Both the position numbers and the translations under genes were made by a program. From contig NZ_JABBHF010000002.1 of the NCBI RefSeq assembly GCF_012910715.1, positions 377,001 through 441,000 of the forward strand: a stretch of DNA of 64,000 bases. The letters run 5' to 3'. The notes beneath the pieces were generated by a model. That model ran no database searches. It saw only the letters and a program-made list of their open reading frames with translations, and was not told the DNA's origin. The stretch's first letter is position 1. Every line of letters starts with the position of its first letter. Positions 26,229-36,764 of this stretch are shown here, one piece after another. The DNA is from Flavivirga algicola (GTDB lineage: Bacteria; Bacteroidota; Bacteroidia; Flavobacteriales; Flavobacteriaceae).

Positions 26229-29135
26229 ATGAAAACATTTACTAAAAAATTGCTGTTCTTTATGCTTATTTTACCTGTGTATATATTTGGGCAGAATAAG
26301 CTATCGGGAACAGTAACAGAACAGTCGACTTCCATTCCCTTGCCTGGGGTTAATGTTGTTATAAAAAGCACGACAACAGGAACTAGCACAGATTTTGATG
26401 GAAATTATCAAATCGAAGTCAATACTGGAGATATTATTGTATTCTCCTATGTGGGCTATCGCACACAAGAAATAACATATACTGGTCAAGCAACTTTGAA
26501 TGTACAATTAACCGATGATGCAGCTCAATTAGACGAAATTGTTGTTATCGGTTATGGTTCTACAACTAAAAAAGACGCTACAGGCTCAGTGGAAGCTATT
26601 ACTTCAGAAGATTTTACAAAGGGAAATATTGTTACTCCTGAAAATCTTTTAAATGGTAGAGTATCGGGTGTAAGTATCACTACTGGAGGAGCTCCTGGTG
26701 CTGGATCTCAAATTACCATTCGAGGCGGCTCTTCTATTAATGCCTCTAATTCACCTCTTATAATAATTGACGGACTACCTATTAGTAACGATGGCCTAAA
26801 TGGGTCTAGAGGTATTTTAGCGAGTATTAATCCAAACGATATTGACTCCTTTTCTGTCTTAAAAGATGCATCGGCTACGGCCATTTATGGTTCTAGAGCA
26901 TCTAATGGTGTTATCATTATTGTCACAAAAAAGGGTAAATCTAAACTTAGTGTTACCTATGATGCGCAATATACTTTTGGTGAAATCACAGATAGAATCA
27001 ATGTTTTTTCTGGTGATGAATTTAGAGCATTAGTAGCATCTCAACCTATTAATGGTACGACATTGGATGAAAGTTTATTAGGCGCAGCAAATACAGATTG
27101 GCAAGATGAAATTTTTAGAAATACGGTGTCAGCTCAACATAATATAACTATGCAGGGATTGGTTTTAAAGGCAGTCCCAACCAGATTTTCATTTGGTACA
27201 ACAAATCAAGAAGGTGCTATACTTACTTCCAAATTTGAAAGAAGAAGTCTTGGTCTATCTGTTAATCCTAGTCTTTTTGACGATCATTTAAAGATTAATT
27301 TAAATGCTAATTTAGCATTTGAAGATAACCGATTTGGCAATACTATAGGACAAGCCATACGTTTCGATCCAACACAACCCGTTTATGATGCTTCATCCCC
27401 TTTTGGAGGCTTTTACCAACATAGAAATGGATCCGTGGTATCAAACGGTACAACAAACCCTGTAGCATCACTTTTACAATCTAACAATACGGGAGATTCT
27501 AATAGATCCTATGGTAATTTAAATTTTGAATATAAATTCCATTTCTTACCAGCTTTAAAAGCTGTATTGAATATAGGGTTTGATGAAACTGAAGCAAAAA
27601 CAATAAATATTACATCAACTCAGGTTCCAACAAATGATCCTGTAAAAGGAAATGACTCACGAGGGTTTCAAAGAAGAACAAATAAATTGCTAGATGGGTA
27701 TTTATCATATAATAAGGATTTTGATAAAATAAGCGCTGGATTTACAGCTGGTTATTCGTATCAGAAATTCACTAACAATGGCGGTAACACAGGAAACAGG
27801 AGAGATGATGCCAGCTTTGCTTCCACATTTGCAGATCCTGATGTTGTTCTTATCGGTTTTTTTGGTAGAGCGAATCTATCCTTTCTTGATAAGTATCTGT
27901 TAACATTAACATACAGACGTGATGGTACTTCTCGTTTTGGAGAAGGTAATAAGTGGGGTGATTTCCCAGCTGCTGCCATTGCTTGGAACATGAGTGATGA
28001 AGACTTCTTAAAAAATTCGAATACCATATCGAATCTAAAACTAAGAGCTAGTTACGGGATTACTGGACAACAAGATCTACCTGGCCAAAATGATATATTC
28101 CTAAACCGTTATAGAGGTGGGGATCAAAACTCTCAATATCAATTTGGCAATGCAGTAATACAATCTTTAATAGCTTCTGAAGTTAATCCTGATTTGAAAT
28201 GGGAAGAAACAACAACTATCGAATTTGGTATTGATTACGGTTTATTTGATCAAAGAATATCTGGATCTTTAAACCTCTTTCAGAAAAACTCTACCGACTT
28301 ATTATTTACCGCAGCGGTAGCAGATGGAACCAACTTTTCAAACAGTATCATTCAAAATATTGGTGAGTTACAAATACAAGGTCTCGAATTCTCTTTAAAT
28401 GCCGATGTTATTAAAAATGAAAATTTCAATGTAGATTTTAACTTTAATGCTACTTTTTTAGATAGAGAAATTACCGAATTGGCATTAGGACAAGATGTAA
28501 GAACAGGAGGTATTTCGGGAGGTACTGGAAATACTATTCAACTATTACGCGTTGGAGAAGCACCAAATTCTTTTCACGTATTTAAGCAATTATACGATAC
28601 ATCTGGAGCTCCTATTGAAGGTGCTTATGTTGATTTAAACGGTGATAATATCATTAATGATGATGATAGATATTTAAAAGAAAACCCAGGAGCAGATGTT
28701 ATTCTAGGGTTTCAATCAAATATTAATTATAAGAAATTTGATCTGTCTTTTAATTTAAGAGCAAATATTGGAAATTATGTATACAACAATGCAAATTCTT
28801 CGAGAGCTCAATACGAGTTGTTGCAAGACAATGCTGTATTAGGGAATATTCCAACTACAGTTTTAAATACAGGTTTCCAAAGAACTTCAGATGTTATAAT
28901 CTCAGATGCTTATGTTGAAGATGCCTCGTTTTTAAGAATGGACAACATTACTTTGGGCTACACCTTTAACAATATTTCTAAACAATTAAAGAGCGTAAGG
29001 CTTTGGGGCGGCGTACAAAACGTATTTACTATAACCAACTACAGCGGTTTAGATCCTGAAGTATTTAATGGAATAGATAACTTGATTTTCCCTAGATCAA
29101 GAAACATTTTAGCTGGAGCTAATTTTAAATTTTAA
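26229..29135 (+). CDS. SusC-like TonB-dependent receptor (alpha-glucan)
   Basis: I use the ATG at 26229, which begins MKTFTKKLLFFMLILPVYIFGQ, a clean signal peptide; an upstream TTG would precede the likely transcription start. The protein is 968 residues. It has a CarboxypepD_reg-like domain (LSGTVTEQSTSIPLPGVNVV), the TonB-box/plug (DEIVVIGYGSTTKKDATGSV, then LKDASATAIYGSRASNGVI) and a long outer-membrane beta barrel ending RSRNILAGANFKF. It imports oligosaccharides bound by the SusD lid, energised by TonB. It heads the susC-susD-susE/F operon with 10-18 bp gaps and responds to the adjacent LacI operator by position. Confidence 0.95.
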   Translation: MKTFTKKLLFFMLILPVYIFGQNKLSGTVTEQSTSIPLPGVNVVIKSTTTGTSTDFDGNYQIEVNTGDIIVFSYVGYRTQEITYTGQATLNVQLTDDAAQLDEIVVIGYGSTTKKDATGSVEAITSEDFTKGNIVTPENLLNGRVSGVSITTGGAPGAGSQITIRGGSSINASNSPLIIIDGLPISNDGLNGSRGILASINPNDIDSFSVLKDASATAIYGSRASNGVIIIVTKKGKSKLSVTYDAQYTFGEITDRINVFSGDEFRALVASQPINGTTLDESLLGAANTDWQDEIFRNTVSAQHNITMQGLVLKAVPTRFSFGTTNQEGAILTSKFERRSLGLSVNPSLFDDHLKINLNANLAFEDNRFGNTIGQAIRFDPTQPVYDASSPFGGFYQHRNGSVVSNGTTNPVASLLQSNNTGDSNRSYGNLNFEYKFHFLPALKAVLNIGFDETEAKTINITSTQVPTNDPVKGNDSRGFQRRTNKLLDGYLSYNKDFDKISAGFTAGYSYQKFTNNGGNTGNRRDDASFASTFADPDVVLIGFFGRANLSFLDKYLLTLTYRRDGTSRFGEGNKWGDFPAAAIAWNMSDEDFLKNSNTISNLKLRASYGITGQQDLPGQNDIFLNRYRGGDQNSQYQFGNAVIQSLIASEVNPDLKWEETTTIEFGIDYGLFDQRISGSLNLFQKNSTDLLFTAAVADGTNFSNSIIQNIGELQIQGLEFSLNADVIKNENFNVDFNFNATFLDREITELALGQDVRTGGISGGTGNTIQLLRVGEAPNSFHVFKQLYDTSGAPIEGAYVDLNGDNIINDDDRYLKENPGADVILGFQSNINYKKFDLSFNLRANIGNYVYNNANSSRAQYELLQDNAVLGNIPTTVLNTGFQRTSDVIISDAYVEDASFLRMDNITLGYTFNNISKQLKSVRLWGGVQNVFTITNYSGLDPEVFNGIDNLIFPRSRNILAGANFKF

Positions 29136-29145
29136 AAAAACAACT

Positions 29146-30750
29146 ATGAAAACAAGATTTAATATATATAAAACAATTGGACTTATATGTCTTTTTATTG
29201 TTGTATTAGCATCATGCACTAGCGATTTAGATATTATACCTAAAGATGACCAAACAACACTAAGTGAAGACCTTTTTGATAATGATACTGCTTACAAACA
29301 AGTATTGGCTGGTATATATGCAAATTTAGCGTTAACAGGTACAGACGGAGGAGGAAGTTCCAACCTCAAAAACATAGATGCTGGTACCAGTCAGTTTGGA
29401 CGTGTACTTCTATATACACAAACACTTTCTGCAGATCAAATGATTTGGTCTTATGAAAACGACCCAGGAACTAGAGAAATACAAAGAAATCTTTGGACTG
29501 CTCAAAACCCATTACTTCTTGGTATGTTTAGTAGAACGCATTTATCTATTGCATTAGCTAATAACTTTTTACGAGAAACAACCGATGATAAATTAGATGG
29601 TAGAAATGTATCTTCAGCTGTTCGAAGCGAGATACCAGCTTACAGAGCTGAAGCCAGGCTATTAAGAGCTATGGCTTATTATTATATGATGGATCTTTTT
29701 GGTAAAGCAAATTTTGCTACAGAGGACGACCCAGTTAGTTCTCAACCTATAGTTTACGACAGAGCTCAGTTATTTGATTTTATAGAAACTGAGTTAAAAG
29801 AAATCGAAACGGATTTAATTGCTCCACGACAAAATGAATACGGAAGAGCAGATAAGGCTGTTGCTTATATGATTTTAGCTAAAATATATTTGAATGCCGA
29901 AGTTTATATTAAAGAGAACAAATACAGTGATTGCATTAATTATTGTGAAAGAATCATTGCAGGTGGCTATAATTTGGCTGATAATTATTTGCACAATTTT
30001 ATGGCAGATAATAATACCAATTCGGCAACTAATGAGATTATTTTCCCTATTATCTCAGACGGTGTTGTTACACAAAACTTTGGCCCAACAACGGTTATGA
30101 TCAATGGTTCGGTAGGAAGCATTGAAGAAAATGGAATCGAAGTAGGTGTAGGTTCTGGTGGTTGGGGCGGTGCCCTAAGAGTAAGAAAGCAATTAGCAAA
30201 CCTTTTTGGACCAGCTTTTGCCAATGATGATAGAAATACCATTATATCTAGTGGCAGACCTATCGATATTGTAGATATTTCTGATAGAGACACCGGGTTT
30301 ATTCTTCAAAAATATTCTAATGCGACTTCTACTGGTAGTTTTGGTTCCGATCAGACATTTGTAGATACAGATTTCCCATTATACAGATTGGCAGATGTTT
30401 ACTTAATGTATGCCGAAGCGCATCTAAGAGGTGGCGGTGGTAGTTTATCTACTGCTGTTGACTATATTAATGCTCTAAGAGATAGAGCCAACAACTCTAA
30501 TACGATAACCTCAGGAGATTTGTCTTTAGATTTTATCCTAGACGAAAGAGCTCGCGAATTACATTGGGAAGCACACAGAAGACAGGACCTCATTAGATTT
30601 AAAAGATTTACTGGAGGTAGCTACAATTGGGTATGGAAAGGAAATGGTAGCAATGGCATATCGCTTCCTGCGCACTTCGATATTTACCCTATTCCGCAGG
30701 CTAGTATAGCAGCCAACCCTAATAACCTTACTCAAAACCCTGGGTACTAA
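29146..30750 (+). CDS. SusD/RagB lipoprotein (alpha-glucan)
   Basis: The 534-residue lipoprotein (IGLICLFIVVLASC) is a standard-sized SusD. Family features are the N-terminal DLDIIPKDDQTTLSEDLFDN, the central helical TPR-like region RAEARLLRAMAYYYMMDLFG, and the C-terminal LYRLADVYLMYAEAHLRGGG, then DERARELHWEAHRRQDLIRF. It acts as the surface lid of the SusC channel and binds the glycan. It lies 10 bp after susC. Aromatic residues such as YNWVWKG near the C terminus could line a starch-binding site. Confidence 0.95.
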   Translation: MKTRFNIYKTIGLICLFIVVLASCTSDLDIIPKDDQTTLSEDLFDNDTAYKQVLAGIYANLALTGTDGGGSSNLKNIDAGTSQFGRVLLYTQTLSADQMIWSYENDPGTREIQRNLWTAQNPLLLGMFSRTHLSIALANNFLRETTDDKLDGRNVSSAVRSEIPAYRAEARLLRAMAYYYMMDLFGKANFATEDDPVSSQPIVYDRAQLFDFIETELKEIETDLIAPRQNEYGRADKAVAYMILAKIYLNAEVYIKENKYSDCINYCERIIAGGYNLADNYLHNFMADNNTNSATNEIIFPIISDGVVTQNFGPTTVMINGSVGSIEENGIEVGVGSGGWGGALRVRKQLANLFGPAFANDDRNTIISSGRPIDIVDISDRDTGFILQKYSNATSTGSFGSDQTFVDTDFPLYRLADVYLMYAEAHLRGGGGSLSTAVDYINALRDRANNSNTITSGDLSLDFILDERARELHWEAHRRQDLIRFKRFTGGSYNWVWKGNGSNGISLPAHFDIYPIPQASIAANPNNLTQNPGY

Positions 30751-30763
30751 AAACGAATTAGAA

Positions 30764-31894
30764 ATGAAAAACATAAAAAAAATATCAATATTTATATTTA
30801 CAGTATGCGCTTTTATACTGTCTAGTTCATGTGATGATGATACTGAAAAATTCATTGCATCAGAAACTGCACCTGTGGTATTGTCTGATTTAACCATAGC
30901 TACCATTGAGTTGGATCCAGTTAACATAAACAACCCAGCTATGACACTTTCATGGAATGAAGCCGATTACGGTCAACAAGCTTCGGTTAACTACAGTATC
31001 GAAATTGCATCAGATGAAGCTTTCACAGAGTCAACTGTAGCAACAAGTATTACTGGCAACAATACGGTAACACTTTCAGTGAGCGAATTAAATGCTGCTG
31101 CTGGATCGGTTGGATTACCTCCATTCGCATGGAATATGTTATATGCAAGGGTAAGCTCATCCATTGGATCACAAAATGGATTATCTGTAAAATCTAATAG
31201 TATTAGCTTTAGCGTGTTTCCTTACTTCAATTATAAATTTAACGACTTTTATCTAGTTGGTAATGGTACGGCACCAGGATGGAACAATAATGATAATAAC
31301 CCACCCTTATTTAGAGATCCCGTTAATTCCAATTTATATCACTATACAGGTTATTTTACCAAAGGCTCAGGTGGTGATGGTGAAGGCAGATTTAAAGTTT
31401 TAGAGACCAGAGGGTTATGGCAACCACAATGGGGTGTAACAGATAATGAAGGTGATGATGACATTAAAACCTCTGGGGAAATAGCTGGTAATCCTGGAAC
31501 ACAATCTGGTGATCCTGGTAGATTTGGTGTTCCTAGTGATGGATTTTATTCATTTACTATTGATTTCTCAAAAAACACTTATACCAATGAACCTTTTGAT
31601 GCTAGTGGTGCTACAGATTTTACAAGTATGGAAATTCAAGGCTCTGCAACTGCTACGACCGCAATGACACAATCTAGTTTTGATAGCCATTTGTGGAATA
31701 TAACCAGTGTACGATTAGTTCCTGGAGATTTGCAATTTGTTACCAATACAGGTTCTACTTGGTCAGGAGCTACAGAGTTTTCTGGTCAAGCTACGGAAAA
31801 TACGGGAAGTATTCCTGTGATTGTTGAAGACGATTACGAAGTTTGGTTTAGCGATTTAGATGGTCGTTACATATTAATTCCGTTGAATTTATAA
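30764..31894 (+). CDS. SusE/SusF-like starch-binding lipoprotein, first copy
   Basis: The 376-residue lipoprotein (FIFTVCAFILSSSC) has an N-terminal SusE Ig-like domain (about residues 35-155, MTLSWNEADYGQQASVNYSI) and then a starch-binding module (FYLVGNGTAPGWNNNDNNP, LETRGLWQPQWGV), with a short second beta module to the end. The Trp residues in PGWNNN and WQPQW sit where SusE/SusF binding sites have aromatic platforms. It is surface-exposed and holds alpha-glucan near SusCD. It is 13 bp downstream of susD. The module is clearly homologous to the next gene, so the pair arose by duplication. Confidence 0.88.
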   Translation: MKNIKKISIFIFTVCAFILSSSCDDDTEKFIASETAPVVLSDLTIATIELDPVNINNPAMTLSWNEADYGQQASVNYSIEIASDEAFTESTVATSITGNNTVTLSVSELNAAAGSVGLPPFAWNMLYARVSSSIGSQNGLSVKSNSISFSVFPYFNYKFNDFYLVGNGTAPGWNNNDNNPPLFRDPVNSNLYHYTGYFTKGSGGDGEGRFKVLETRGLWQPQWGVTDNEGDDDIKTSGEIAGNPGTQSGDPGRFGVPSDGFYSFTIDFSKNTYTNEPFDASGATDFTSMEIQGSATATTAMTQSSFDSHLWNITSVRLVPGDLQFVTNTGSTWSGATEFSGQATENTGSIPVIVEDDYEVWFSDLDGRYILIPLNL

Positions 31895-31911
31895 TTATAA
31901 AAAGATTAGAT

Positions 31912-33375
31912 ATGAATTTATATACTAAAAAAATAGGCTTTCTATGTCTTTTACTTGCCTTAATATTTTCGGCTTGTGAAACTGAAGAAAGCATTGAGAT
32001 AACGTCTCCCGAACCAGCCTTTGTTTTACAACAACCTGGTATAAGTAATGTGTTTTTAAATTTTGGAACGCCTACAAACGCAGCTATTACCATGGCGTGG
32101 AATGATGAAGTGACAGGTAGTACCTCTTATGATGTTGAAATGTCATTGGATGCCGATTTCCCTTCAACAGTAAACTTAGGTAACGTAAGTGCAAACTCTT
32201 TTACTATCAGTGTTGAGGAGTTAAACAACGCCATAAGAAATGCAGGAGCTTCAACTTTTAGAGATGTTGCCATATATGTGAGAATTAATGCTGGTGGAAC
32301 CATTAGTAATGCTGTGCAATATTTAGTAACGACTTACCCAACAGAAGTGCCTCAAATGTCAAGCCCTTCAAATAACGATGCCTTTGTTTTATCATTGGCA
32401 ACCTTAAATGATATTGCTATGACTGTAGAGTGGACAGACCCTGTTTTATCTTCTTCATTAGGAATTGATGTTACATATACAATTGAAGCTGCGGCTTCTG
32501 GAACCGATTTTGCAGCCCCCGTAACAGTTGGAACTTCAACCAATGGGACTTCCATTACATCAACACACGGAGATTTAAATGCTGTTGCAATTGGTATTGG
32601 ATTAGCTGCTGATACAGCAGGAGACATGGATTTAAGAATTGTTGCCCGAAATACCAATTCTAATGGAAATGAATTAGAACGTACTTCTGAAACTATTACA
32701 GTTTCTGTTACGCCTTATAATGTATCTTTCCCTTATTTATATATGGTAGGCGATGCTACAACACCAGGTTGGGACAACAATAATAACAACACACCAATAT
32801 TTAGAGATCAAGACGTGCCAAATAATTATTTCTTTACAGGGTATTTTGGTGCGGGTGCATTCAAGTTATTAGAAACAAAAGGACAATGGCAACCACAATG
32901 GGGTACCAATGATGGTTCTACATTAGCTGTAAATCCTGGTGGCGGTTCAGATCCTGGTACTTTTAATGTTGCCAGTGCTGGATATTACACCTATTCATTT
33001 ACCACTGTTGGAGAATCTGGCAGCTTTACAGTGACATCTTATGATGCCTCTGGCTCTGCAACTTATACCACGATGGGAATTATAGGACAGGCTATTGGAG
33101 GCTGGGGAGACGGTGATGAAATTAACTTCACGCAAGACCCTAACAATCCTCATTTATGGTATGCACTTTCAGTGTCTTTCCAACAAGGCGAAGAGTTTTT
33201 AATTAGAGCTAATGATATGTGGGATGATGTTTGGAGATATACAGGATCATCCGAGCTTTATGGAACCGCTTTATTAGCAGGCGGTGGAGACAACTTCCCG
33301 TTTACCGAACCATCTGGAAACTACGATGTATGGTTTAACGATTTGGATGGAGGCTATGTGATTATTCCTAATTAG
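31912..33375 (+). CDS. SusE/SusF-like starch-binding lipoprotein, second copy
   Basis: The 487-residue lipoprotein (FLCLLLALIFSAC) begins with two tandem SusE-type Ig domains (ITMAWNDEVTGSTSYDVEMS and MTVEWTDPVLSSSLGI). Then comes the starch-binding module YLYMVGDATTPGWDNNNNNT with LLETKGQWQPQWGTND, and a final domain (MGIIGQAIGGWGDGDEINFT, MWDDVWRYTGSSELYG). Compared with the preceding gene it has one extra Ig domain, which extends the binding module further from the membrane. A hairpin terminator follows 14 bp after the stop. Confidence 0.88.
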   Translation: MNLYTKKIGFLCLLLALIFSACETEESIEITSPEPAFVLQQPGISNVFLNFGTPTNAAITMAWNDEVTGSTSYDVEMSLDADFPSTVNLGNVSANSFTISVEELNNAIRNAGASTFRDVAIYVRINAGGTISNAVQYLVTTYPTEVPQMSSPSNNDAFVLSLATLNDIAMTVEWTDPVLSSSLGIDVTYTIEAAASGTDFAAPVTVGTSTNGTSITSTHGDLNAVAIGIGLAADTAGDMDLRIVARNTNSNGNELERTSETITVSVTPYNVSFPYLYMVGDATTPGWDNNNNNTPIFRDQDVPNNYFFTGYFGAGAFKLLETKGQWQPQWGTNDGSTLAVNPGGGSDPGTFNVASAGYYTYSFTTVGESGSFTVTSYDASGSATYTTMGIIGQAIGGWGDGDEINFTQDPNNPHLWYALSVSFQQGEEFLIRANDMWDDVWRYTGSSELYGTALLAGGGDNFPFTEPSGNYDVWFNDLDGGYVIIPN

Positions 33376-33388
33376 TTTAGTTAAAGTT

Positions 33389-33426
33389 AAAAAAAGGCTG
33401 TGCATAATTTAGTACAGCCTTTTTTA
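33389..33426 (+). terminator. hairpin terminator between susF-like gene and amylase
   Basis: AAAAAAGGCTGT and ACAGCCTTTTTT pair perfectly over 12 bp around a 12-nt loop and end in a T-run. The gene after it starts at 33444, so the amylase is probably transcribed by readthrough or from a promoter within or just after the hairpin. Confidence 0.8.
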
Positions 33427-33443
33427 TTAAATTTTATAAAAGC

Positions 33444-36400
33444 ATGAAAAAGAAACTTTCCTTACTCCTTTTATTCTTTGTATCATTTTCCTTTGCGCAA
33501 TCGGTATCAACCAATCCAGTAATTCCAACAGCCAATAATGCACTTACCATAACATTTGATGCTACTGGATCGGAATTGGATGGATATACAGGAGATATTT
33601 ATGCCCACACAGGTGTTCTAACATCTGCATCCTCGAGTAACACAGATTGGAAGCATGTTATAGGAGAATGGGGAAACAATACCACACAACCAAAACTTAC
33701 AAATATAAGCGCAAATATTTATGAGCTTACAATGACTCCAGATGTATTAACATTCTACAATGTTGATACAAATGAAACTGTAACAAACATTGCTATTGTT
33801 TTTAGAAGTAGTGATGGCAGCCTACAATCCAGACCAGATTTATTTATTCAAATTTTTGAAGAAGGTTTGAATGTTACTATTACCAATCCATCAAATGACG
33901 CTGTCTTTGATTTAAACGACAACATTACAATAACTGCAGAATCTAGCACTACCGCAGATTTAGAGTTAACAGTTAACAATAATTCCATAGGTACTGAATT
34001 GGCTTCAACTAGTATATCTGTACCATATACATTTTCTTCAACTGGCATTTTTACCATTAATGCAACAGCCACTCAAAATTCTGAAACCAAAGAAGAAAGT
34101 ATCTCTGTTTATGTAAAAACACCCACACAAAATGAAACGTTACCAAATGGATTAGAAAACGGACTTAACAAAAACAATGATGGTTCTGTGACTTTTGTAC
34201 TTCAGGCTCCATTGAAAACTGATGTTTTTCTAATTGGCAACTTTAATGATTGGAAATTGGATCCATCATATCAAATGAAAAAAGATAATGATACGTTTTG
34301 GCTAACGGTAAGTGGTTTAGATGCTGATACCGAATATGTCTATCAGTATTACGTAGATTATTCCTTAAGAATAGCAGACCCTTATGCTAAAAAAGTACTT
34401 GACCCAAATAATGATCAATTTATTCCTGATACCACTTATCCTAATTTAATGGACTACCCAACGGGCAAAACCAATGGTATAGTATCAACTTTTCAAATTA
34501 ATGAAACCCCTTATAATTGGCAAATCAATTCGTTTTCAAAACCTAACCAAGAAAATTTAGTTGTTTATGAAATGTTGATTCGTGATTTTACCGAAGACGA
34601 CTCATTTTTAGCTGCCATGACTCATCTAGATTATCTTGAAAACCTAGGTATAAATGCTATTGAATTGATGCCTATAAGTGAGTTTGAAGGCAATGAGAGT
34701 TGGGGTTATAATCCATCGTTTCATGGTGCTTTAGATAAGTATTACGGCACTCAAAATCATTTTAAAGCATTTGTAGATTCGTGTCACGAAAGAGGTATTG
34801 CTGTAATAATTGATGTAGTTTACAATCATGTATTTAGTCAAAGTCCTCTGGCGCAATTATATTGGGACAGTGCTAACTTTAAACCTACGGTAGATAATCC
34901 TTGGCTAAATCCAGATGCCAGACACCCATTTAACGTGGGTTATGATTTTAACCATGAAAGTGACTATACCAAAACCTACGTAAAACAGACACTTAAATAT
35001 TGGATTGAAGAATTCAAGGTAGACGGTTTCCGTTTCGATTTATCAAAAGGATTTACGCAAACCAACAACCCAAATAACGTTGGGGCTTGGGGTAATTTTG
35101 ATACTTCCAGAATCGCTATTCTGCAAGACTATGCAGATTATATTTGGAATCATGTATCTGCCGATGCTTATTTGATTCTCGAACATTTTGCAGATAATAC
35201 AGAGGAGACCGCCCTGGCAAATTACGGTTTTATGCTTTGGGGCAATCTTAACCATAGTTTTAACCAAAATACAATGGGCTATTCAGCCGATTCTGATATT
35301 TCGTGGCTCTCTTACACTGAAAGAAATTGGAACAACCCACATATTGTTGGCTATATGGAAAGTCATGATGAAGAACGGTTAATGGTTAGAAACATTAATA
35401 ATGGAAATTCAAACGCTGAACATGACACTAAAGATTTCCAAACAGCTTTAAACAGAATTGAGGCAGCTACGGCTATTTTTTATAGTGTTCCTGGGCCTAA
35501 AATGCTTTGGCAATTTGGAGAATTAGGTTACGATAAAAGTATTAATTGTGAAAATGATATTAATGATGGGAGTTGTAGATTGGACAGAAAACCTGTGGCA
35601 TGGACTTTAAATTATGACGAAGACCCTGACAGATTAGACCTATACAATGTAACCTCAAAGATGATTATGTTGAAGAAAACATACCCATCAACATTTAATA
35701 CAGACGATTTTTCATATAGTTTGAATGGATTGGTTAAGCGTATCAATCTTAATGACAGTTCAGGTGATTTTGATGTGACTGTTATTGCCAATTTTGATAT
35801 CGTAGAAAAATCGGTAGTTCCTAATTTTTCAACTACAGGAACATGGTATAGCATATTAAACAACAATAAACCATTAGATGTTACTAATGTATCAGCTTCC
35901 ATAATATTAGCTCCAGGTGAATATCGTGTTTATGCACCCCAACCTGTTATAGATCCTAACGACTTGGATAGTGATGGTGTTTTAAATACCAATGATGCCT
36001 GTGCAAATACACCTTTGGGTACCCATGTTGATGCCACTGGTTGCGAAGTTTTTATATTACCTACCAATAATTTTAGATTACAAATAAGCAGTGAAACCTG
36101 CAGAAGCAGCAATAATGGTATTATTGATATTGCAGCTCAGGAAAATTTAAATTATACCGCTACCATCACAGGAAATGGTTTAAATAGCTCGGATTTCTTC
36201 ACCTTGTCTTATATTAAAACCGATCTTGAAGCTGGAGATTACAGGGTTTGTATTACGGTTGAAGGGCAAACAGGTTACGAACAATGTTTCAATATTACCA
36301 TTACAGAACCTGAGGATTTATCAGTAATATCCAAGGTATTAAATACTAAAAACGCTATTTCTTTAAACCTAAGCGGAGGCGATGCTTATGAAATTACTTT

Positions 36401-36764
36401 AAACGGTGTAACCACTGAAACCTCTGCTTCAAGTATTGAATTACCCCTGCAGTTCGGTGAAAATAAAATGAGTATTAAAACCAATAAAGATTGTCAAGGA
36501 AACTATGAAGAATCCATTTTTTATGGTGATGGTATTTTGGCTTTTCCAAATCCAATAACCAACAATTTAAATGTGCGCCTAGGCAAGCTAGAAAACAAGC
36601 CTGCTAGCGTTGTAATATATTCTATTCTAGGAAACAGCGTTTATAATACGGAAGTTACAAAAGCCAACCTAAATATTGATACTTCAGGTTTTTCTAAAGG
36701 CATTTATATTTTAAGAATAGCTACAGAAACAAACAGTAAAAGCTTTAAAATTATTAAGAACTAA
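33444..36764 (+). CDS. secreted multidomain GH13 amylase with type IX secretion tail
   Basis: The 1106-residue protein has a Sec signal (LLLLFFVSFSFAQ). Domains in order: an N-terminal domain (20-135) of the kind found before flavobacterial amylases; an Ig-like domain (about 140-225); a CBM48-type module (about 250-330, FLIGNFNDWKLD); the GH13 barrel (about 375-740) with DVVYNHVF, VDGFRFDLSKG (nucleophile Asp), YLILEHFAD (Glu) and GYMESHDEERL; a beta domain; one thrombospondin-type-3-like calcium loop (DLDSDGVLNTNDACANTPLG); a beta domain; and a C-terminal sorting tail (FPNPITNNLNVRLGK, then SKGIYILRI). It should be exported by type IX secretion and anchored or released at the surface to open large starch-like polymers. 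Confidence 0.93.
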   Translation: MKKKLSLLLLFFVSFSFAQSVSTNPVIPTANNALTITFDATGSELDGYTGDIYAHTGVLTSASSSNTDWKHVIGEWGNNTTQPKLTNISANIYELTMTPDVLTFYNVDTNETVTNIAIVFRSSDGSLQSRPDLFIQIFEEGLNVTITNPSNDAVFDLNDNITITAESSTTADLELTVNNNSIGTELASTSISVPYTFSSTGIFTINATATQNSETKEESISVYVKTPTQNETLPNGLENGLNKNNDGSVTFVLQAPLKTDVFLIGNFNDWKLDPSYQMKKDNDTFWLTVSGLDADTEYVYQYYVDYSLRIADPYAKKVLDPNNDQFIPDTTYPNLMDYPTGKTNGIVSTFQINETPYNWQINSFSKPNQENLVVYEMLIRDFTEDDSFLAAMTHLDYLENLGINAIELMPISEFEGNESWGYNPSFHGALDKYYGTQNHFKAFVDSCHERGIAVIIDVVYNHVFSQSPLAQLYWDSANFKPTVDNPWLNPDARHPFNVGYDFNHESDYTKTYVKQTLKYWIEEFKVDGFRFDLSKGFTQTNNPNNVGAWGNFDTSRIAILQDYADYIWNHVSADAYLILEHFADNTEETALANYGFMLWGNLNHSFNQNTMGYSADSDISWLSYTERNWNNPHIVGYMESHDEERLMVRNINNGNSNAEHDTKDFQTALNRIEAATAIFYSVPGPKMLWQFGELGYDKSINCENDINDGSCRLDRKPVAWTLNYDEDPDRLDLYNVTSKMIMLKKTYPSTFNTDDFSYSLNGLVKRINLNDSSGDFDVTVIANFDIVEKSVVPNFSTTGTWYSILNNNKPLDVTNVSASIILAPGEYRVYAPQPVIDPNDLDSDGVLNTNDACANTPLGTHVDATGCEVFILPTNNFRLQISSETCRSSNNGIIDIAAQENLNYTATITGNGLNSSDFFTLSYIKTDLEAGDYRVCITVEGQTGYEQCFNITITEPEDLSVISKVLNTKNAISLNLSGGDAYEITLNGVTTETSASSIELPLQFGENKMSIKTNKDCQGNYEESIFYGDGILAFPNPITNNLNVRLGKLENKPASVVIYSILGNSVYNTEVTKANLNIDTSGFSKGIYILRIATETNSKSFKIIKN

